Of a stretch of DNA of 64,000 nucleotides, positions 8,539 through 17,665 are shown one piece after another. The stretch comes from Streptomyces flavidovirens DSM 40150 (lineage in GTDB: Bacteria; Actinomycetota; Actinomycetes; Streptomycetales; Streptomycetaceae): positions 124,001 to 188,000 of the forward strand of contig NZ_AUBE01000013.1 in assembly GCF_000429085.1 (NCBI RefSeq), in the 5' to 3' direction. Position 1 is the first letter of the stretch. Each line of letters opens with the position of its first letter. Position numbers and translations under genes: made by a program. The notes below the pieces were generated by a model. That model was not told the DNA's origin. It saw nothing but the letters and a program-made list of their open reading frames with translations, and searched no databases.

Positions 8539-8727
8539 CAATTCTCCAGCACTAGGGTGGTGCCCCCCTGTCCTGCGGGAGCGGTTCCACCCTGTCGCGA
8601 CGCGGGTTAAGCCCCGTACAGCAGACATCCAGCGCATATCCAGGGCTCGTCCAAATCGGGGGATCTTCCCTGTGGGCGCGTATCGGGCACACTGGCCTGA
8701 ATCCGCACCACACCACAGGAGCGCAGG

Positions 8728-9894
8728 GTGAGCACGGTGAGAAAGCACGCAGCGGCCACGTCGGCGGCCACGCCGGCGGTCATCGGCAACAACGGTCAGC
8801 CGGACGAGGCCACGCACCTCGACCCCCTGGACGGGCTGCGCGCCGCCGACGGCCCCTGCTGCGACGTGTTCCTCACCGGCACCGTCTTCCTCGACATCAT
8901 CTTCACCGGCCTCGACAGCGCCCCGGTGCGCGGCACCGAGTCCTGGGCGCGCGGCATGGGTTCCAGCCCCGGCGGCGTCGCCAACATGGCCACCGCCCTC
9001 GCCCGCCTCGGCCTGCGTACGTCCCTGGCCGCCGCCTTCGGTGACGACCACTACGGCGAGTACTGCTGGGACGCGCTCGCCGACGGCGAGGGCATCGACC
9101 TGAAGATGTCACGCACGGTCCCCGGCTGGCACTCGCCCGTCACCGTCTCCATGGCGTACGAGGGCGAGCGGACGATGGTGTCCCACGGCCACGAGGCCCC
9201 ACCGCCCGCCGAACCCGGCCCCTTCCCCGACTGCCCGCCCCGCGCGCGGGCCGCCATCGCCGCCCTCACCCCCGGCCGGACCGAGGAGTGGATCGCCTCC
9301 GCCGCCCGCCGCGGCGCCAAGATCTTCGCCGACGTGGGCTGGGACGAGACCGGCCAGTGGGATCTGGCGGGCCTCGCCGACCTGGAACACTGCGAGGCGT
9401 TCCTGCCCAACGCCGAAGAGGCGATGCGCTACACCCGCACCGACTGCCCGCGCGCCGCCGCCCGCGCCCTGGCGGACAAGGTCCCCGTCGCGGTCGTCAC
9501 GCTGGGCTCGGAGGGCGCGTACGCCGTGGACGGCTCCACCGGGGAGACCGCCGAGGTCCCCGCCATCGCCGTCGAGGCGCTCGACCCCACCGGCGCGGGT
9601 GACGTCTTCGTCGCCGGATTCGTCACCGGTACGCTCGCGGGCTGGCCACTCGCGGACCGCCTGGCCTTCGCCGGGCTGACCGCCGCCCTGTCGGTGCAGG
9701 AGTTCGGCGGGTCTCTCTCGGCGCCCGGCTGGTCGGAGATCGCGGCCTGGTGGCAGCAGGTGCAGGCCGTCGACGGGCAGGACCCGCAGGCGCTGCGCCG
9801 GTACGCCTTCCTCGACGGGCTGCTGCCGAAGGCGGCCCGCGTGTGGCCGCTGCGCCGGGCGGTGCCGACGATCGGCTTCCGCAGGCCGGCGTAA
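8728..9894 (+). CDS. PfkB family carbohydrate kinase
   Basis: This 388-residue ribokinase-fold enzyme would phosphorylate a sugar or sugar-like alcohol with ATP. FLTGTVFLDIIFTGL (about 50) and SPGGVANMATALARLGL (about 80) are the N-terminal PfkB signature. DPTGAGDVFVAGF (about 287) is the C-terminal signature with the catalytic Asp in GAGD. The first 40 residues are a less conserved Ala/Thr-rich extension. The GTG at 8728 is preceded by GGAGCG; a second in-frame GTG lies four codons later. The substrate is not predictable. Confidence 0.88.
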   Translation: MSTVRKHAAATSAATPAVIGNNGQPDEATHLDPLDGLRAADGPCCDVFLTGTVFLDIIFTGLDSAPVRGTESWARGMGSSPGGVANMATALARLGLRTSLAAAFGDDHYGEYCWDALADGEGIDLKMSRTVPGWHSPVTVSMAYEGERTMVSHGHEAPPPAEPGPFPDCPPRARAAIAALTPGRTEEWIASAARRGAKIFADVGWDETGQWDLAGLADLEHCEAFLPNAEEAMRYTRTDCPRAAARALADKVPVAVVTLGSEGAYAVDGSTGETAEVPAIAVEALDPTGAGDVFVAGFVTGTLAGWPLADRLAFAGLTAALSVQEFGGSLSAPGWSEIAAWWQQVQAVDGQDPQALRRYAFLDGLLPKAARVWPLRRAVPTIGFRRPA

Positions 9895-10033
9895 CCGCTC
9901 GGCAACGGAGTGCGCGGCGGTGCGCGAAAAGCCTTCGGCCTTGTCAGTGCACCGACGTAGGCTTGGAGCCAAGAGGTTGTCGAGCAGCGAGAACCCTGCA
10001 ACAGGAGGTATGTGCAGGCCACAGTGCCGGCCC

Positions 10034-11047
10034 ATGACTCAGACACCCACACAGCCGCAGGCCCGCGCCCAGTTCACCGTGCCGGACAGACACCCGATGG
10101 TGACGGTTCTGGGATCCAGCGATTCCCTGTTGCGCGTGATCGAGAACGCCTTCCCCGACGTGGACATCCACGTCCGGGGCAATGAGGTCAGCGCGGTCGG
10201 CGACCCGACAGAGGTCGCCCTGATCCAGCGCCTGCTGGCCGAGATGATGCTGGTGCTCCGCACCGGACTGCCGATGACGGAGGACGCCTTGGAACGCTCG
10301 ATCGCCATGCTCAGAGCGAACGGGAACGGCGGTGGCGCGGAAGCCGTCACCGAGACCCCGGCCGAGGTGCTCACGCAGAACATCCTCTCCAGCCGCGGTC
10401 GCACCATCCGCCCCAAGACGCTCAACCAGAAGCGGTACGTCGACGCCATCGACAAGCACACCATCGTCTTCGGCATCGGCCCCGCCGGTACGGGCAAGAC
10501 GTACCTCGCCATGGCCAAGGCGGTCCAGGCCCTGCAGTCCAAGCAGGTCACCCGGATCATCCTCACCAGGCCCGCCGTCGAGGCGGGCGAGCGGCTCGGC
10601 TTCCTGCCCGGCACGCTCTACGAGAAGATCGACCCGTACCTGCGCCCGCTCTACGACGCCCTGCACGACATGCTCGACCCCGCCTCGATCCCGCGCCTGA
10701 TGGCCGCGGGCACGATCGAGGTCGCCCCGCTGGCCTACATGCGAGGCCGTACGCTGAATGACGCGTTCATCATCCTGGACGAGGCGCAGAACACCAGCGC
10801 CGAGCAGATGAAGATGTTCCTGACGAGGCTCGGCTTCGACTCGAAGATCGTCGTCACGGGTGACATCACCCAGGTCGACCTGCCGGGCGGGACACAAAGC
10901 GGTCTGCGCCAGGTCAAGGGGATCCTGGAGGGCGTCGACGACGTGCACTTCTCGCTCCTCACGTCGGAGGATGTCGTCCGGCACAAGCTGGTCGGCCGTA
11001 TCGTCGACGCGTACCAGAAGTACGACGACAGCCAAAACGGGCTGTGA
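10034..11047 (+). CDS. phoH: PhoH-family ATPase
   Basis: This 337-residue PhoH-like P-loop protein has Walker A GPAGTGKT near 149, Walker B FIILDEAQN near 245, and an N-terminal KH-like segment (about 20-75). PhoH proteins next to ybeY are thought to act in rRNA or RNA quality control. The chosen ATG begins MTQTPTQPQARAQFTVP, the usual family start. AGGAGGT lies farther upstream (about 10002-10008), so an earlier ATG at 10011 cannot be excluded. A TAGGCT hexamer at 9958 may be a -10 box. ybeY follows after 27 bases. Confidence 0.9.
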   Translation: MTQTPTQPQARAQFTVPDRHPMVTVLGSSDSLLRVIENAFPDVDIHVRGNEVSAVGDPTEVALIQRLLAEMMLVLRTGLPMTEDALERSIAMLRANGNGGGAEAVTETPAEVLTQNILSSRGRTIRPKTLNQKRYVDAIDKHTIVFGIGPAGTGKTYLAMAKAVQALQSKQVTRIILTRPAVEAGERLGFLPGTLYEKIDPYLRPLYDALHDMLDPASIPRLMAAGTIEVAPLAYMRGRTLNDAFIILDEAQNTSAEQMKMFLTRLGFDSKIVVTGDITQVDLPGGTQSGLRQVKGILEGVDDVHFSLLTSEDVVRHKLVGRIVDAYQKYDDSQNGL

Positions 11048-11074
11048 CTTTGAAGCAGGGGTAGATCCAGCACC

Positions 11075-11572
11075 ATGTCGATCGACGTCAACAACGAATC
11101 CGGCACCGAGGTCGACGAGCAGGCGATTCTCGACGTCGCCCGTTACGCGCTCACCCGGATGCGGATCCACCCGCTCTCCGAACTCTCGGTGATCGTCGTG
11201 GACACGGCCGCCATGGAGCAGCTCCACATCCAGTGGATGGACCTCCCCGGACCGACCGATGTCATGTCCTTCCCGATGGACGAACTGCGTCCGCCGTCCA
11301 AGGACGACGAGGAGCCCCCGCAGGGGCTCCTCGGTGACATCGTGCTCTGCCCCGAGGTCGCGAAGAGGCAGGGCGAGGAAGCCCCGACGCAGCACTCCAT
11401 GGACGAGGAGCTTCAGCTCCTCACCGTCCACGGCGTGCTGCACCTGCTCGGCTACGACCACGAGGAGCCGGACGAGAAGGCCGAGATGTTCGGCCTCCAG
11501 GCGGCGATCGTCGACGGCTGGCGGTCGGAGAAGGGCCTGACCGGTCCGTCCCCCGCGCCGACCGTTTCATGA
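11075..11572 (+). CDS. ybeY: Endoribonuclease / rRNA maturation factor YbeY
   Basis: YbeY is a zinc-dependent RNase acting in 16S rRNA 3' maturation and 70S quality control. The 165-residue protein has PTDVMSFPMDE (about 65) and the diagnostic metal site HGVLHLLGYDHEEPDE near 113, with three His residues. It starts 27 bases after phoH, and its stop overlaps the CorC-like gene start by 4 bases. The three genes therefore look translationally coupled, as in many bacteria. Confidence 0.95.
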   Translation: MSIDVNNESGTEVDEQAILDVARYALTRMRIHPLSELSVIVVDTAAMEQLHIQWMDLPGPTDVMSFPMDELRPPSKDDEEPPQGLLGDIVLCPEVAKRQGEEAPTQHSMDEELQLLTVHGVLHLLGYDHEEPDEKAEMFGLQAAIVDGWRSEKGLTGPSPAPTVS

Positions 11573-12852
11573 CCGCCCAACTGATCACGGGCGCGGTCCT
11601 GCTGGTCGTCGTCGCGTGGCTGGCGGCCTGCGCGGAAGCGGGCATCGCCCGCGTCTCCAGCTTCCGGGCCGCCGAGTCCCTGCGGGCCGGCCGGCGCGGC
11701 AGTGCCAAGCTGGTCCAGGTCGCCTCCGACCCGGTCCGCTACCTGAACGTCGCCCTGCTGATACGGGTGTCCTGCGAGATGGCCGCAGGCGTCCTCGTCA
11801 CGTACGCCTGTCTGCGCGAGTTCGACGAGACCTGGGAGGCGCTGACCATCGCCATCGGCGTGATGGTCCTCGTCTCGTACGTCGCCGTCGGCGTGTCGCC
11901 GCGCACCATCGGCCGCCAGCACCCGCTGAACACGGCGACCGCGTCCGCGTACGTCCTGCTGCCGCTCGCCCGCGTCATGGGACCCGTCCCGCAGCTGCTC
12001 ATCCTCCTCGGCAACGCGCTCACCCCCGGCAAGGGCTTCCGCAAGGGCCCCTTCGCCAGCGAGGCCGAGCTGCGCGCCATGGTCGACCTGGCCGAGCAGG
12101 AGTCCCTGATCGAGGACGACGAGCGCCGCATGGTGCACTCCGTCTTCGAGCTGGGCGACACGCTCGTACGCGAAGTCATGGTCCCCAGGACCGACCTGGT
12201 CTCCATCGAGCGCTTCAAGACGATCCGCCAGGCCCTCACGCTCGCCCTGCGCTCCGGTTTCTCCCGTATCCCGGTGACCGGCGAGAACGAGGACGACATC
12301 GTCGGCATCGTCTACCTCAAGGACCTCGTCAGGAAGACCCACATCAACCGCGACTCCGAGGCCGACCTGGTCTCCACCGCGATGCGCCCCGCCGTCTTCG
12401 TACCCGACACGAAGAACGCGGGCGACCTGCTGCGCGAGATGCAGCAGGAGCGCAACCACGTCGCCGTCGTCATCGACGAGTACGGCGGCACCGCCGGCAT
12501 CGTCACCATCGAGGACATCCTCGAAGAGATCGTCGGCGAGATCACGGACGAGTACGACCGTGAACTGCCGCCCGTCGAGCGGCTCGACGACGGCTGTTAC
12601 CGCGTGACCGCCCGGCTCGACATCGGTGACCTCGGCCAGCTCTTCGGCTTCGACGAGTTCGACGACGAGGACGTGGAAACGGTCGGCGGCCTGCTCGCCA
12701 AGGCGCTCGGCCGCGTGCCGATCGCGGGCGCGTCCGCGACGGTGGACCTGCCCGACGGGCGCTCGCTGCGGCTGACCGCGGAATCCCCGGCCGGCCGCCG
12801 GAACAAGATCGTCACGGTACTGGTGGAGCCGGAGGAGAAGCAGGCGGCATGA
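11569..12852 (+). CDS. CNNM/CorC-type transporter (hemolysin family, DUF21 + CBS)
   Basis: This 427-residue membrane protein contains an N-terminal DUF21 transmembrane domain (about 1-140) with several hydrophobic helices. A CBS pair follows (about 200-330), including VMVPRTDLVSIE and VAVVIDEYGGTAGIVTIEDILEEIVGEI. The C-terminal CorC_HlyC domain (about 345-420) contains the VGGLLAKALGRVP turn. CNNM/CorC homologues export Mg2+ or Co2+. The historical name hemolysin is misleading. It is coupled to ybeY, and the operon ends at a strong hairpin just downstream. Confidence 0.9.
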   Translation: MTAQLITGAVLLVVVAWLAACAEAGIARVSSFRAAESLRAGRRGSAKLVQVASDPVRYLNVALLIRVSCEMAAGVLVTYACLREFDETWEALTIAIGVMVLVSYVAVGVSPRTIGRQHPLNTATASAYVLLPLARVMGPVPQLLILLGNALTPGKGFRKGPFASEAELRAMVDLAEQESLIEDDERRMVHSVFELGDTLVREVMVPRTDLVSIERFKTIRQALTLALRSGFSRIPVTGENEDDIVGIVYLKDLVRKTHINRDSEADLVSTAMRPAVFVPDTKNAGDLLREMQQERNHVAVVIDEYGGTAGIVTIEDILEEIVGEITDEYDRELPPVERLDDGCYRVTARLDIGDLGQLFGFDEFDDEDVETVGGLLAKALGRVPIAGASATVDLPDGRSLRLTAESPAGRRNKIVTVLVEPEEKQAA

Positions 12853-12866
12853 CGCCGCCGCCGGGA

Positions 12867-12894
12867 AGCTCCCGGACCGCATGGTCCGGGAGCT
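12867..12894. terminator. Bidirectional hairpin between CorC-like gene and MFS gene
   Basis: A perfect 12-bp stem (AGCTCCCGGACC, 12867-12878, with 12883-12894) around a GCAT loop lies between two convergent genes. It has no long U-run, which is usual in high-GC actinobacteria. Confidence 0.7.
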
Positions 12895-12920
12895 GACCGA
12901 GGAATCGTACGACGCGGGGC

Positions 12921-14351
12921 TCAGACGCCGCGCCGGATCCGCAGGCCCACACCCACCAGGACCGCCGCCACCACCACGAGCACCGCGTCCACGGCGAGCA
13001 CGGTCCGTACGCCGTCGAAGAGCGCGCCCTGCGTCGTCGCCAGCACACCGAGCAGCGGAATGCCCACGGTGAGGCCGACCTGCTGCGTCGTGGTGACCAG
13101 ACCGGTCGCCAGCCCCTGCTCCCCGTCCGGTACACCCGACGTCACGACGAGTCCGTACGAGATGATCGCCCCCAGGTGGCACATGCTGGCCAGCGAGACG
13201 GCGGCGGTCGCCAGCAGAGCGCCCGACCCGGTGCCGATGCCCAGCAGGGCGGCGATGAACAGGCCCTGGCCGAGCAGCGAGCCGACGAGGGTGCGGCGGG
13301 CGCCGACGCGGCCGATGAGCTTCGGGGCGTACGTACCGGCGACGGCCGACAGCGCACCCTGGACGCCGAAGACCAGACCGGTCTGCAAGGCGGAGAGCCT
13401 GAGCACTTCCTGGAGATAGAGGGTGAGTACGAAGACGACCGTGCTCATCATCGAGAAGGTCACCAGACCGCCGAGGTTGCCCCAAGCCACGGTCCGGCGC
13501 CGCAGCATCGGCAGCGAGACCAGCGGCGCGGCGGCACGGGACTCGACGTACCCGAAGGCGGCGAGCAGGGCGACGCCCGCGACCAGCGTGGTCAGCACGT
13601 CGGCGCCGCCGAAACCGCGCTCGGCCGCCGTCGACAGGGCGTAGATCAGGGCGAGCAGACCGCCGGTGACGGTGACCGCGCCGGGGATGTCGAGGCGCGG
13701 GCGCTCGGGGTGGCGGGACTCCGACAGCAGCCCCGGCGCCAGTACGAGCACGATGGCCGCGGCGACGGCCAGCAGGCCCATCGTGGAGCGCCAGCCCAGG
13801 GTGTCGGTCATGACACCGCCGAGGAGCATGCCCACGGTGAAGCCGAGCGAGAGCAGTGTGCCGCTGATGCCCAGCGCCCGGTCGCGCTGCGGGCCTTCGG
13901 GGAACGTCGTGGTCAGCAGCGACATGCCGGTCGGCACGATCGCGGCCGCGCCGAGCCCCTGGAGCGCGCGCCCGGCCAGGAAGGACGCCGGGTCCCAGGC
14001 GAAGGTGGCGAGGAGGGAGGCCGTACCGAAGACGGCGAGCCCGGTGAGGAACAGCTTCCTGCGGCCGAACAGATCGGCGATCCGGCCGAAGAGCAGCAGG
14101 AATCCGCCGGAGGGCAGGGCGAACGCGGTGACCGCCCACTGCAGCGCGGACTGGCTCATGCCGAGGTCCCTGCCGAGGACGGGCAGCGCCACGTTCAGTA
14201 CGGAGAAGTCGAGGGCCACCATGAACTGGGCGGCGCACAGTACGAAGAGAATCAGCTTGGCGCGGCCGGAGAGCTTCGCGGGCGCCGTCGTTCCGGGCGG
14301 TGCGGCGGTGGGGGCGGAGGGTATGGAGGGGACGGAGGTGTCGATTGCCAT
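12921..14351 (-). CDS. MFS drug exporter, DHA2 (14-TM) type
   Basis: This 476-residue major facilitator protein has about 14 hydrophobic helices, as expected for the EmrB/QacA drug:H+ group. Motif C-like glycine/proline patterns occur in helix 5, and AQFMVALDFSVLNVALP lies in helix 1 (the D1 motif of DHA2 exporters). RIADLFGRRKLFL is the loop 2-3 motif A. The ATG at 14351 has AGGG 8 bases upstream; a GTG three codons earlier is an alternative. It is divergent from an MmyB-type regulator, a common local-repressor arrangement. The substrate is unknown. Confidence 0.9.
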   Translation of the reverse strand: MAIDTSVPSIPSAPTAAPPGTTAPAKLSGRAKLILFVLCAAQFMVALDFSVLNVALPVLGRDLGMSQSALQWAVTAFALPSGGFLLLFGRIADLFGRRKLFLTGLAVFGTASLLATFAWDPASFLAGRALQGLGAAAIVPTGMSLLTTTFPEGPQRDRALGISGTLLSLGFTVGMLLGGVMTDTLGWRSTMGLLAVAAAIVLVLAPGLLSESRHPERPRLDIPGAVTVTGGLLALIYALSTAAERGFGGADVLTTLVAGVALLAAFGYVESRAAAPLVSLPMLRRRTVAWGNLGGLVTFSMMSTVVFVLTLYLQEVLRLSALQTGLVFGVQGALSAVAGTYAPKLIGRVGARRTLVGSLLGQGLFIAALLGIGTGSGALLATAAVSLASMCHLGAIISYGLVVTSGVPDGEQGLATGLVTTTQQVGLTVGIPLLGVLATTQGALFDGVRTVLAVDAVLVVVAAVLVGVGLRIRRGV

Positions 14352-14441
14352 GGTCGCCACCCTGCGGCCGCCGGAATAGCCGTGGGGAGCGGGAACTTAT
14401 CCTGTTGGCGCCACCACCAGGCAGCCGAACAGGGGGAATAC

Positions 14442-15329
14442 GTGGAGCGTGTGGCCGCACCGGTCGATCTCAAGGCGCACCGCCTCGGCGAACTGCGCGA
14501 GTTCCTCATGAGCAGACGCGCCCGGGTCAGCCCCGCCGAGGCGGGACTCCCGGACGGCGGCGCTCGGCGGCGTACGCCGGGCCTGCGCCGGGAGGAGGTC
14601 GCGGTGCTCGCGGGCGTCGGCGTCTCCTGGTACCAGTGGCTGGAGCAGGGCAGGGACATCACCGTCTCGCCGCAGGTGCTCGACTCCGTGGGGCGGGTGC
14701 TGCGGCTGAGCAGCGTGGAGCGCCGCCATCTGTACGTCCTGGCCGGGCTCAACCCGCCCGCGCCGGAGGTCGATCCGCCCTACGCCGACATGTGCGAGGG
14801 GCTGCGCCGGCTGATCGACGCGTGGATGCCGTATCCCGCGCACATCATGGACGCGTACTGGAACACGGTCGTCTACAACGACGCGGCGGGGGCGGTCCTG
14901 GGCATGCGGCCCGAGATCACCCAGAACTGTCTGATCACCTTCTTCACCGACCCCATCTACCGCTCCAGGGCGAAGAGCTGGGAGCAGAACGCTGCGAATG
15001 TCGTCGCCCAGTACCGGGCCGCGTGCTCCGAGCGGCCGGACGACGAGGGGTTCCGCGCGGTCGTCGGCGAACTGACGGAACTCTCCCCGGAGTTCGCCGA
15101 ACTGTGGGAGCGGCGGGACATCGCGCCCGGCGGTCAGGTGCGTAAGGAGATGGAGCACCCGGTCGTCGGCACGCTCGTCGTGGAGTCGACCCAGCTGCGG
15201 GTCCCGGCCCGCCCCGACCTGACGATCGTGCTGCACACGGCGCTGCCGGAAGCGGACACGGCGGCGAAGCTGGAGTGGCTGGCCTCGCCGGAGGGGCGGC
15301 GCGGCTCGATGTACCCGGTCGCGGGCTGA
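14442..15329 (+). CDS. XRE-type regulator with MmyB ligand-binding domain
   Basis: This 295-residue regulator has an N-terminal helix-turn-helix (about 10-90). LGELREFLMSRRARVSP and RRTPGLRREEVAVLAGVGVSWYQWLEQGR are the standard opening of this family. A MmyB-like ligand-binding PAS-type domain (about 110-285) follows, with PAHIMDAYWNTVVYNDAA. Such regulators usually control the divergently transcribed neighbour, here the MFS exporter. The GTG start has AGGGGG five bases upstream. The 90-bp intergenic gap contains a TGGCGCCA palindrome at 14406-14413 that might be an operator. The MFS/XRE pair separates genes that are usually closer together. Confidence 0.9.
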   Translation: MERVAAPVDLKAHRLGELREFLMSRRARVSPAEAGLPDGGARRRTPGLRREEVAVLAGVGVSWYQWLEQGRDITVSPQVLDSVGRVLRLSSVERRHLYVLAGLNPPAPEVDPPYADMCEGLRRLIDAWMPYPAHIMDAYWNTVVYNDAAGAVLGMRPEITQNCLITFFTDPIYRSRAKSWEQNAANVVAQYRAACSERPDDEGFRAVVGELTELSPEFAELWERRDIAPGGQVRKEMEHPVVGTLVVESTQLRVPARPDLTIVLHTALPEADTAAKLEWLASPEGRRGSMYPVAG

Positions 15330-15356
15330 CCCTGGTGCGCTCCCTATGCTCTGGGC

Positions 15357-15722
15357 ATGACTGAGACCACGCCGAGCACCGAACTCGACCCCGAGGACCG
15401 CAAGATCATCACGCTGGCGCGCAGTGCGCGTGCGCGCAATGGGGTGCCGGAGGGGGCGGCCGTGCGGGACGAGACAGGCCGGACGTACGTCGCCGGCACG
15501 GTGGAACTCGACTCGCTGAAGCTGAGCGCGCTCCGCACGGCGGTGGCGATGGCGGTCGCGAGCGGTGCGAAGTCGCTGGAGGCGGCGGCGGTGGTGACGG
15601 CGGCGGATTCCGCCTCCGCCGAGGACCGCGCGGCCGTCCGCGACCTGGGGGGTCCCGCGACGCCGGTCCTGGTGGCGGGGCCGGACGGTGCGCTGCGGCT
15701 GAGCGTGCCGGCGGGGGGCTGA
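15357..15722 (+). CDS. Cytidine-deaminase-like small protein
   Basis: This 121-residue protein resembles the Streptomyces protein annotated as cytidine deaminase-like and found between the CorC-like gene and era. LDPEDRKIITLARSARARNG and VRDETGRTYVAGTVELDSLKLSALRTAVAMAVASGAK follow the first half of the deaminase fold. However, the second-half zinc motif PCxxC is not visible, so catalytic activity is doubtful. It may be a structural relative only. It follows the MmyB regulator by 27 bases but probably belongs to the older core cluster. Confidence 0.75.
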   Translation: MTETTPSTELDPEDRKIITLARSARARNGVPEGAAVRDETGRTYVAGTVELDSLKLSALRTAVAMAVASGAKSLEAAAVVTAADSASAEDRAAVRDLGGPATPVLVAGPDGALRLSVPAGG

Positions 15723-16179
15723 GCGCGGGCGTTGCGGGGTGGACCGCTGCGCGGGACTCTCCCCGACCCGCCCCTTCCCGAACCGGGGCTCCGCCCCAGA
15801 CCCCGCTCCTCAAACGCCGGACGGGCTGGATGGGTGCCGGGCAGCGGCGAGAACTCGCGGCCCCGGCCGCAGGGCCCGGAGCGGCGTGACGCTGGTCTCG
15901 TGTGATGGGGGACACGCCAAGGGGGTGGCGGGTCAGGTGGCCCCCCGGAGCGGGTGGGGTGGACCCGGCGCGGATGGCCGCCCCGCCGCAGCCGGGGGAC
16001 CTTCGGCCGGGGCTTGCGGCCCGCGCGGAAGGCGTCAAGGGGGTGGGCCGGAAGGCCCCCGGACCGTCCCGAAGGACCGTGGATCCGGGCGCCCCGCGCT
16101 GCCACGGTGGAGGACATGCCCAGCAGGGAGCCCCACTCCCCGGGGCAGCCCTCCCGCCCCCGAAGAAAGGTCACCCCAC
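15723..16179. other. 457-bp intergenic region with Streptomyces-type dispersed repeat
   Basis: No convincing gene is seen. Positions 15774-15836 read CCCGAACCGGGGCTCCGCCC, then a spacer, then CTCCTCAAACGCCGGACGGG. From general familiarity, this wording (GGGGCTCCGCCCC...CTCAAACGCCGG) recurs in intergenic regions of many Streptomyces genomes, though its function is unclear. The rest is GC-rich and would have to hold the promoter of the Rpf-like gene. I looked for a ydaO/c-di-AMP riboswitch core, which precedes some Streptomyces rpf genes, and did not recognise one. Confidence 0.55.
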
Positions 16180-16539
16180 GTGTTCTCCTCCCTGACCCGC
16201 ACCGCCCTCCGCCGCCGCGTCACCGGTTCCTTCGTCGCCGCGGGAGCCACCGGCATGCTGGTTCTCGCCGGTACCGGCAACGCGTCCGCCGCCCCGGCCG
16301 CCGACTGGTCCGCGGTCGCGGAGTGCGAGTCCGGCGGCGACTGGCACGCGAACACCGGCAACGGCTTCTCCGGCGGTCTGCAGTTCACCCAGTCCACCTG
16401 GAGCGCGTACGGCGGCACCCAGTACGCACCCAGCGCCCACCAGGCCACCCCGCAGCAGCAGGCCGCGGTCGCCGACAAGGTCCTCCAGGGCCAGGGCATC
16501 GGCGCCTGGCCGGTGTGCGGCGCCAAGGCCGGACTCTGA
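16180..16539 (+). CDS. Secreted Rpf-domain transglycosylase (resuscitation-promoting-factor type)
   Basis: This 119-residue secreted protein has a signal peptide with basic TALRRRVTG, a hydrophobic stretch and cleavage likely after NASA (about residue 38). It is followed by one transglycosylase-like domain: ADWSAVAECESGGDWHANTG contains the catalytic Glu, and FSGGLQFTQSTWSAYGG forms the conserved core. The domain cleaves peptidoglycan and stimulates spore germination or exit from dormancy in actinobacteria. There is no LysM domain, so it is a minimal form. The GTG start has GAAAGG nine bases upstream. era lies just downstream. Confidence 0.88.
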   Translation: MFSSLTRTALRRRVTGSFVAAGATGMLVLAGTGNASAAPAADWSAVAECESGGDWHANTGNGFSGGLQFTQSTWSAYGGTQYAPSAHQATPQQQAAVADKVLQGQGIGAWPVCGAKAGL

Positions 16540-16625
16540 CAGCCGCGGCCCCTCCCGCTCTCCCCGCGTGACGTCCGGGCCGGCACTGGTCGGCCCGGCG
16601 GCGTACATCGGGGAGAATGGCACGC

Positions 16626-17567
16626 ATGAGCGCTCGCACCCAGTCTTCCGAGGCCCCCCACCGGGCCGGCTTCGCCTGCTTCGTCGGCCGCCCCAACGCG
16701 GGCAAGTCCACCCTGACGAACGCTCTGGTCGGCCAGAAGGTCGCCATCACCTCCAGCCGGCCGCAGACCACGCGCCACACCGTGCGCGGCATCGTGCACC
16801 GCCCCGACGCGCAGCTGATCCTGGTGGACACCCCCGGCCTCCACAAGCCGCGCACGCTGCTGGGCGAGCGTCTCAACGACGTCGTACGCACCACCTGGGC
16901 CGAGGTCGACGTGATCGGCTTCTGCCTGCCCGCCGACCAGAAGCTCGGCCCCGGCGACAAGTTCATCGCCAAGGAACTCGCGGGAATCAAGAAGACGCCG
17001 AAGGTCGCGATCGTCACCAAGACCGACCTCGTCGACTCCAAGCAGCTCGCCGAGCAGCTCATCGCCATCGACCAGCTCTCCAAGGAGCTCGGCTTCGAGT
17101 GGCAGGAGATCGTCCCGGTGTCCGCCGTCGGCGACAAGCAGGTCTCGCTCCTCGCGGACCTGCTGATCCCGTTGCTCCCGGAGAGCCCGCCGCTCTACCC
17201 CGAGGGTGACCTCACGGACGAGCCCGAGATGGTGATGGTGGCGGAGCTGATCCGCGAGGCCGCGCTCGAAGGCGTACGGGACGAGCTGCCGCACTCCATC
17301 GCGGTCGTCGTCGAGGAGATGCTGCCGCGCGAGGACCGCCCGGCGGACAAGCCGCTGCTCGACATCCACGCGAACGTCTACATCGAGCGCCCCAGCCAGA
17401 AGGGCATCATCATCGGCCCCAAGGGGCAGCGCCTGAAGGACGTCGGCACGAAGTCGCGCAAGCACATCGAGGCGCTGCTGGGCACGCCGGTCTTCCTGGA
17501 CCTGCACGTGAAGGTCGCGAAGGACTGGCAGCGCGACCCGAAGCAGCTGCGCAAGCTCGGCTTCTGA
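16626..17567 (+). CDS. era: GTPase Era
   Basis: Era is an essential GTPase that binds 16S rRNA near its 3' end and assists 30S assembly. The 313-residue protein has G1 GRPNAGKSTL (about 19), G3 DTPGLH (about 68) and G4 TKTD (about 133). The C-terminal KH domain contains IIIGPKGQRLKDVGTKSRKHIE (about 260-285). The ATG at 16626 is preferred because GGGGAG lies 10 bases upstream; the ATG at 16617 overlaps that site. Its position after ybeY and the CorC-like gene is conserved in many bacteria. Confidence 0.95.
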   Translation: MSARTQSSEAPHRAGFACFVGRPNAGKSTLTNALVGQKVAITSSRPQTTRHTVRGIVHRPDAQLILVDTPGLHKPRTLLGERLNDVVRTTWAEVDVIGFCLPADQKLGPGDKFIAKELAGIKKTPKVAIVTKTDLVDSKQLAEQLIAIDQLSKELGFEWQEIVPVSAVGDKQVSLLADLLIPLLPESPPLYPEGDLTDEPEMVMVAELIREAALEGVRDELPHSIAVVVEEMLPREDRPADKPLLDIHANVYIERPSQKGIIIGPKGQRLKDVGTKSRKHIEALLGTPVFLDLHVKVAKDWQRDPKQLRKLGF

Positions 17568-17665
17568 GCCGGACCCGTCGAATCCTGAGCGCGGCGGCCG
17601 ACGCCGCCGGTTCCCACGCCGGCAGTCGTCGGTGAACGCGCCGTGGGGTATGGCCGCCGCCGGTC

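Noticed and set aside
11452..14460. 1002-residue open frame on the minus strand
   Set aside because: It runs antisense through the CorC-like gene and in another frame of the MFS gene; Arg/Gly/Pro-rich text without family motifs is typical of high-GC shadows.
15723..16179. c-di-AMP (ydaO-type) riboswitch upstream of the Rpf gene
   Set aside because: Some Streptomyces rpf genes have one, but I could not recognise the conserved core here.
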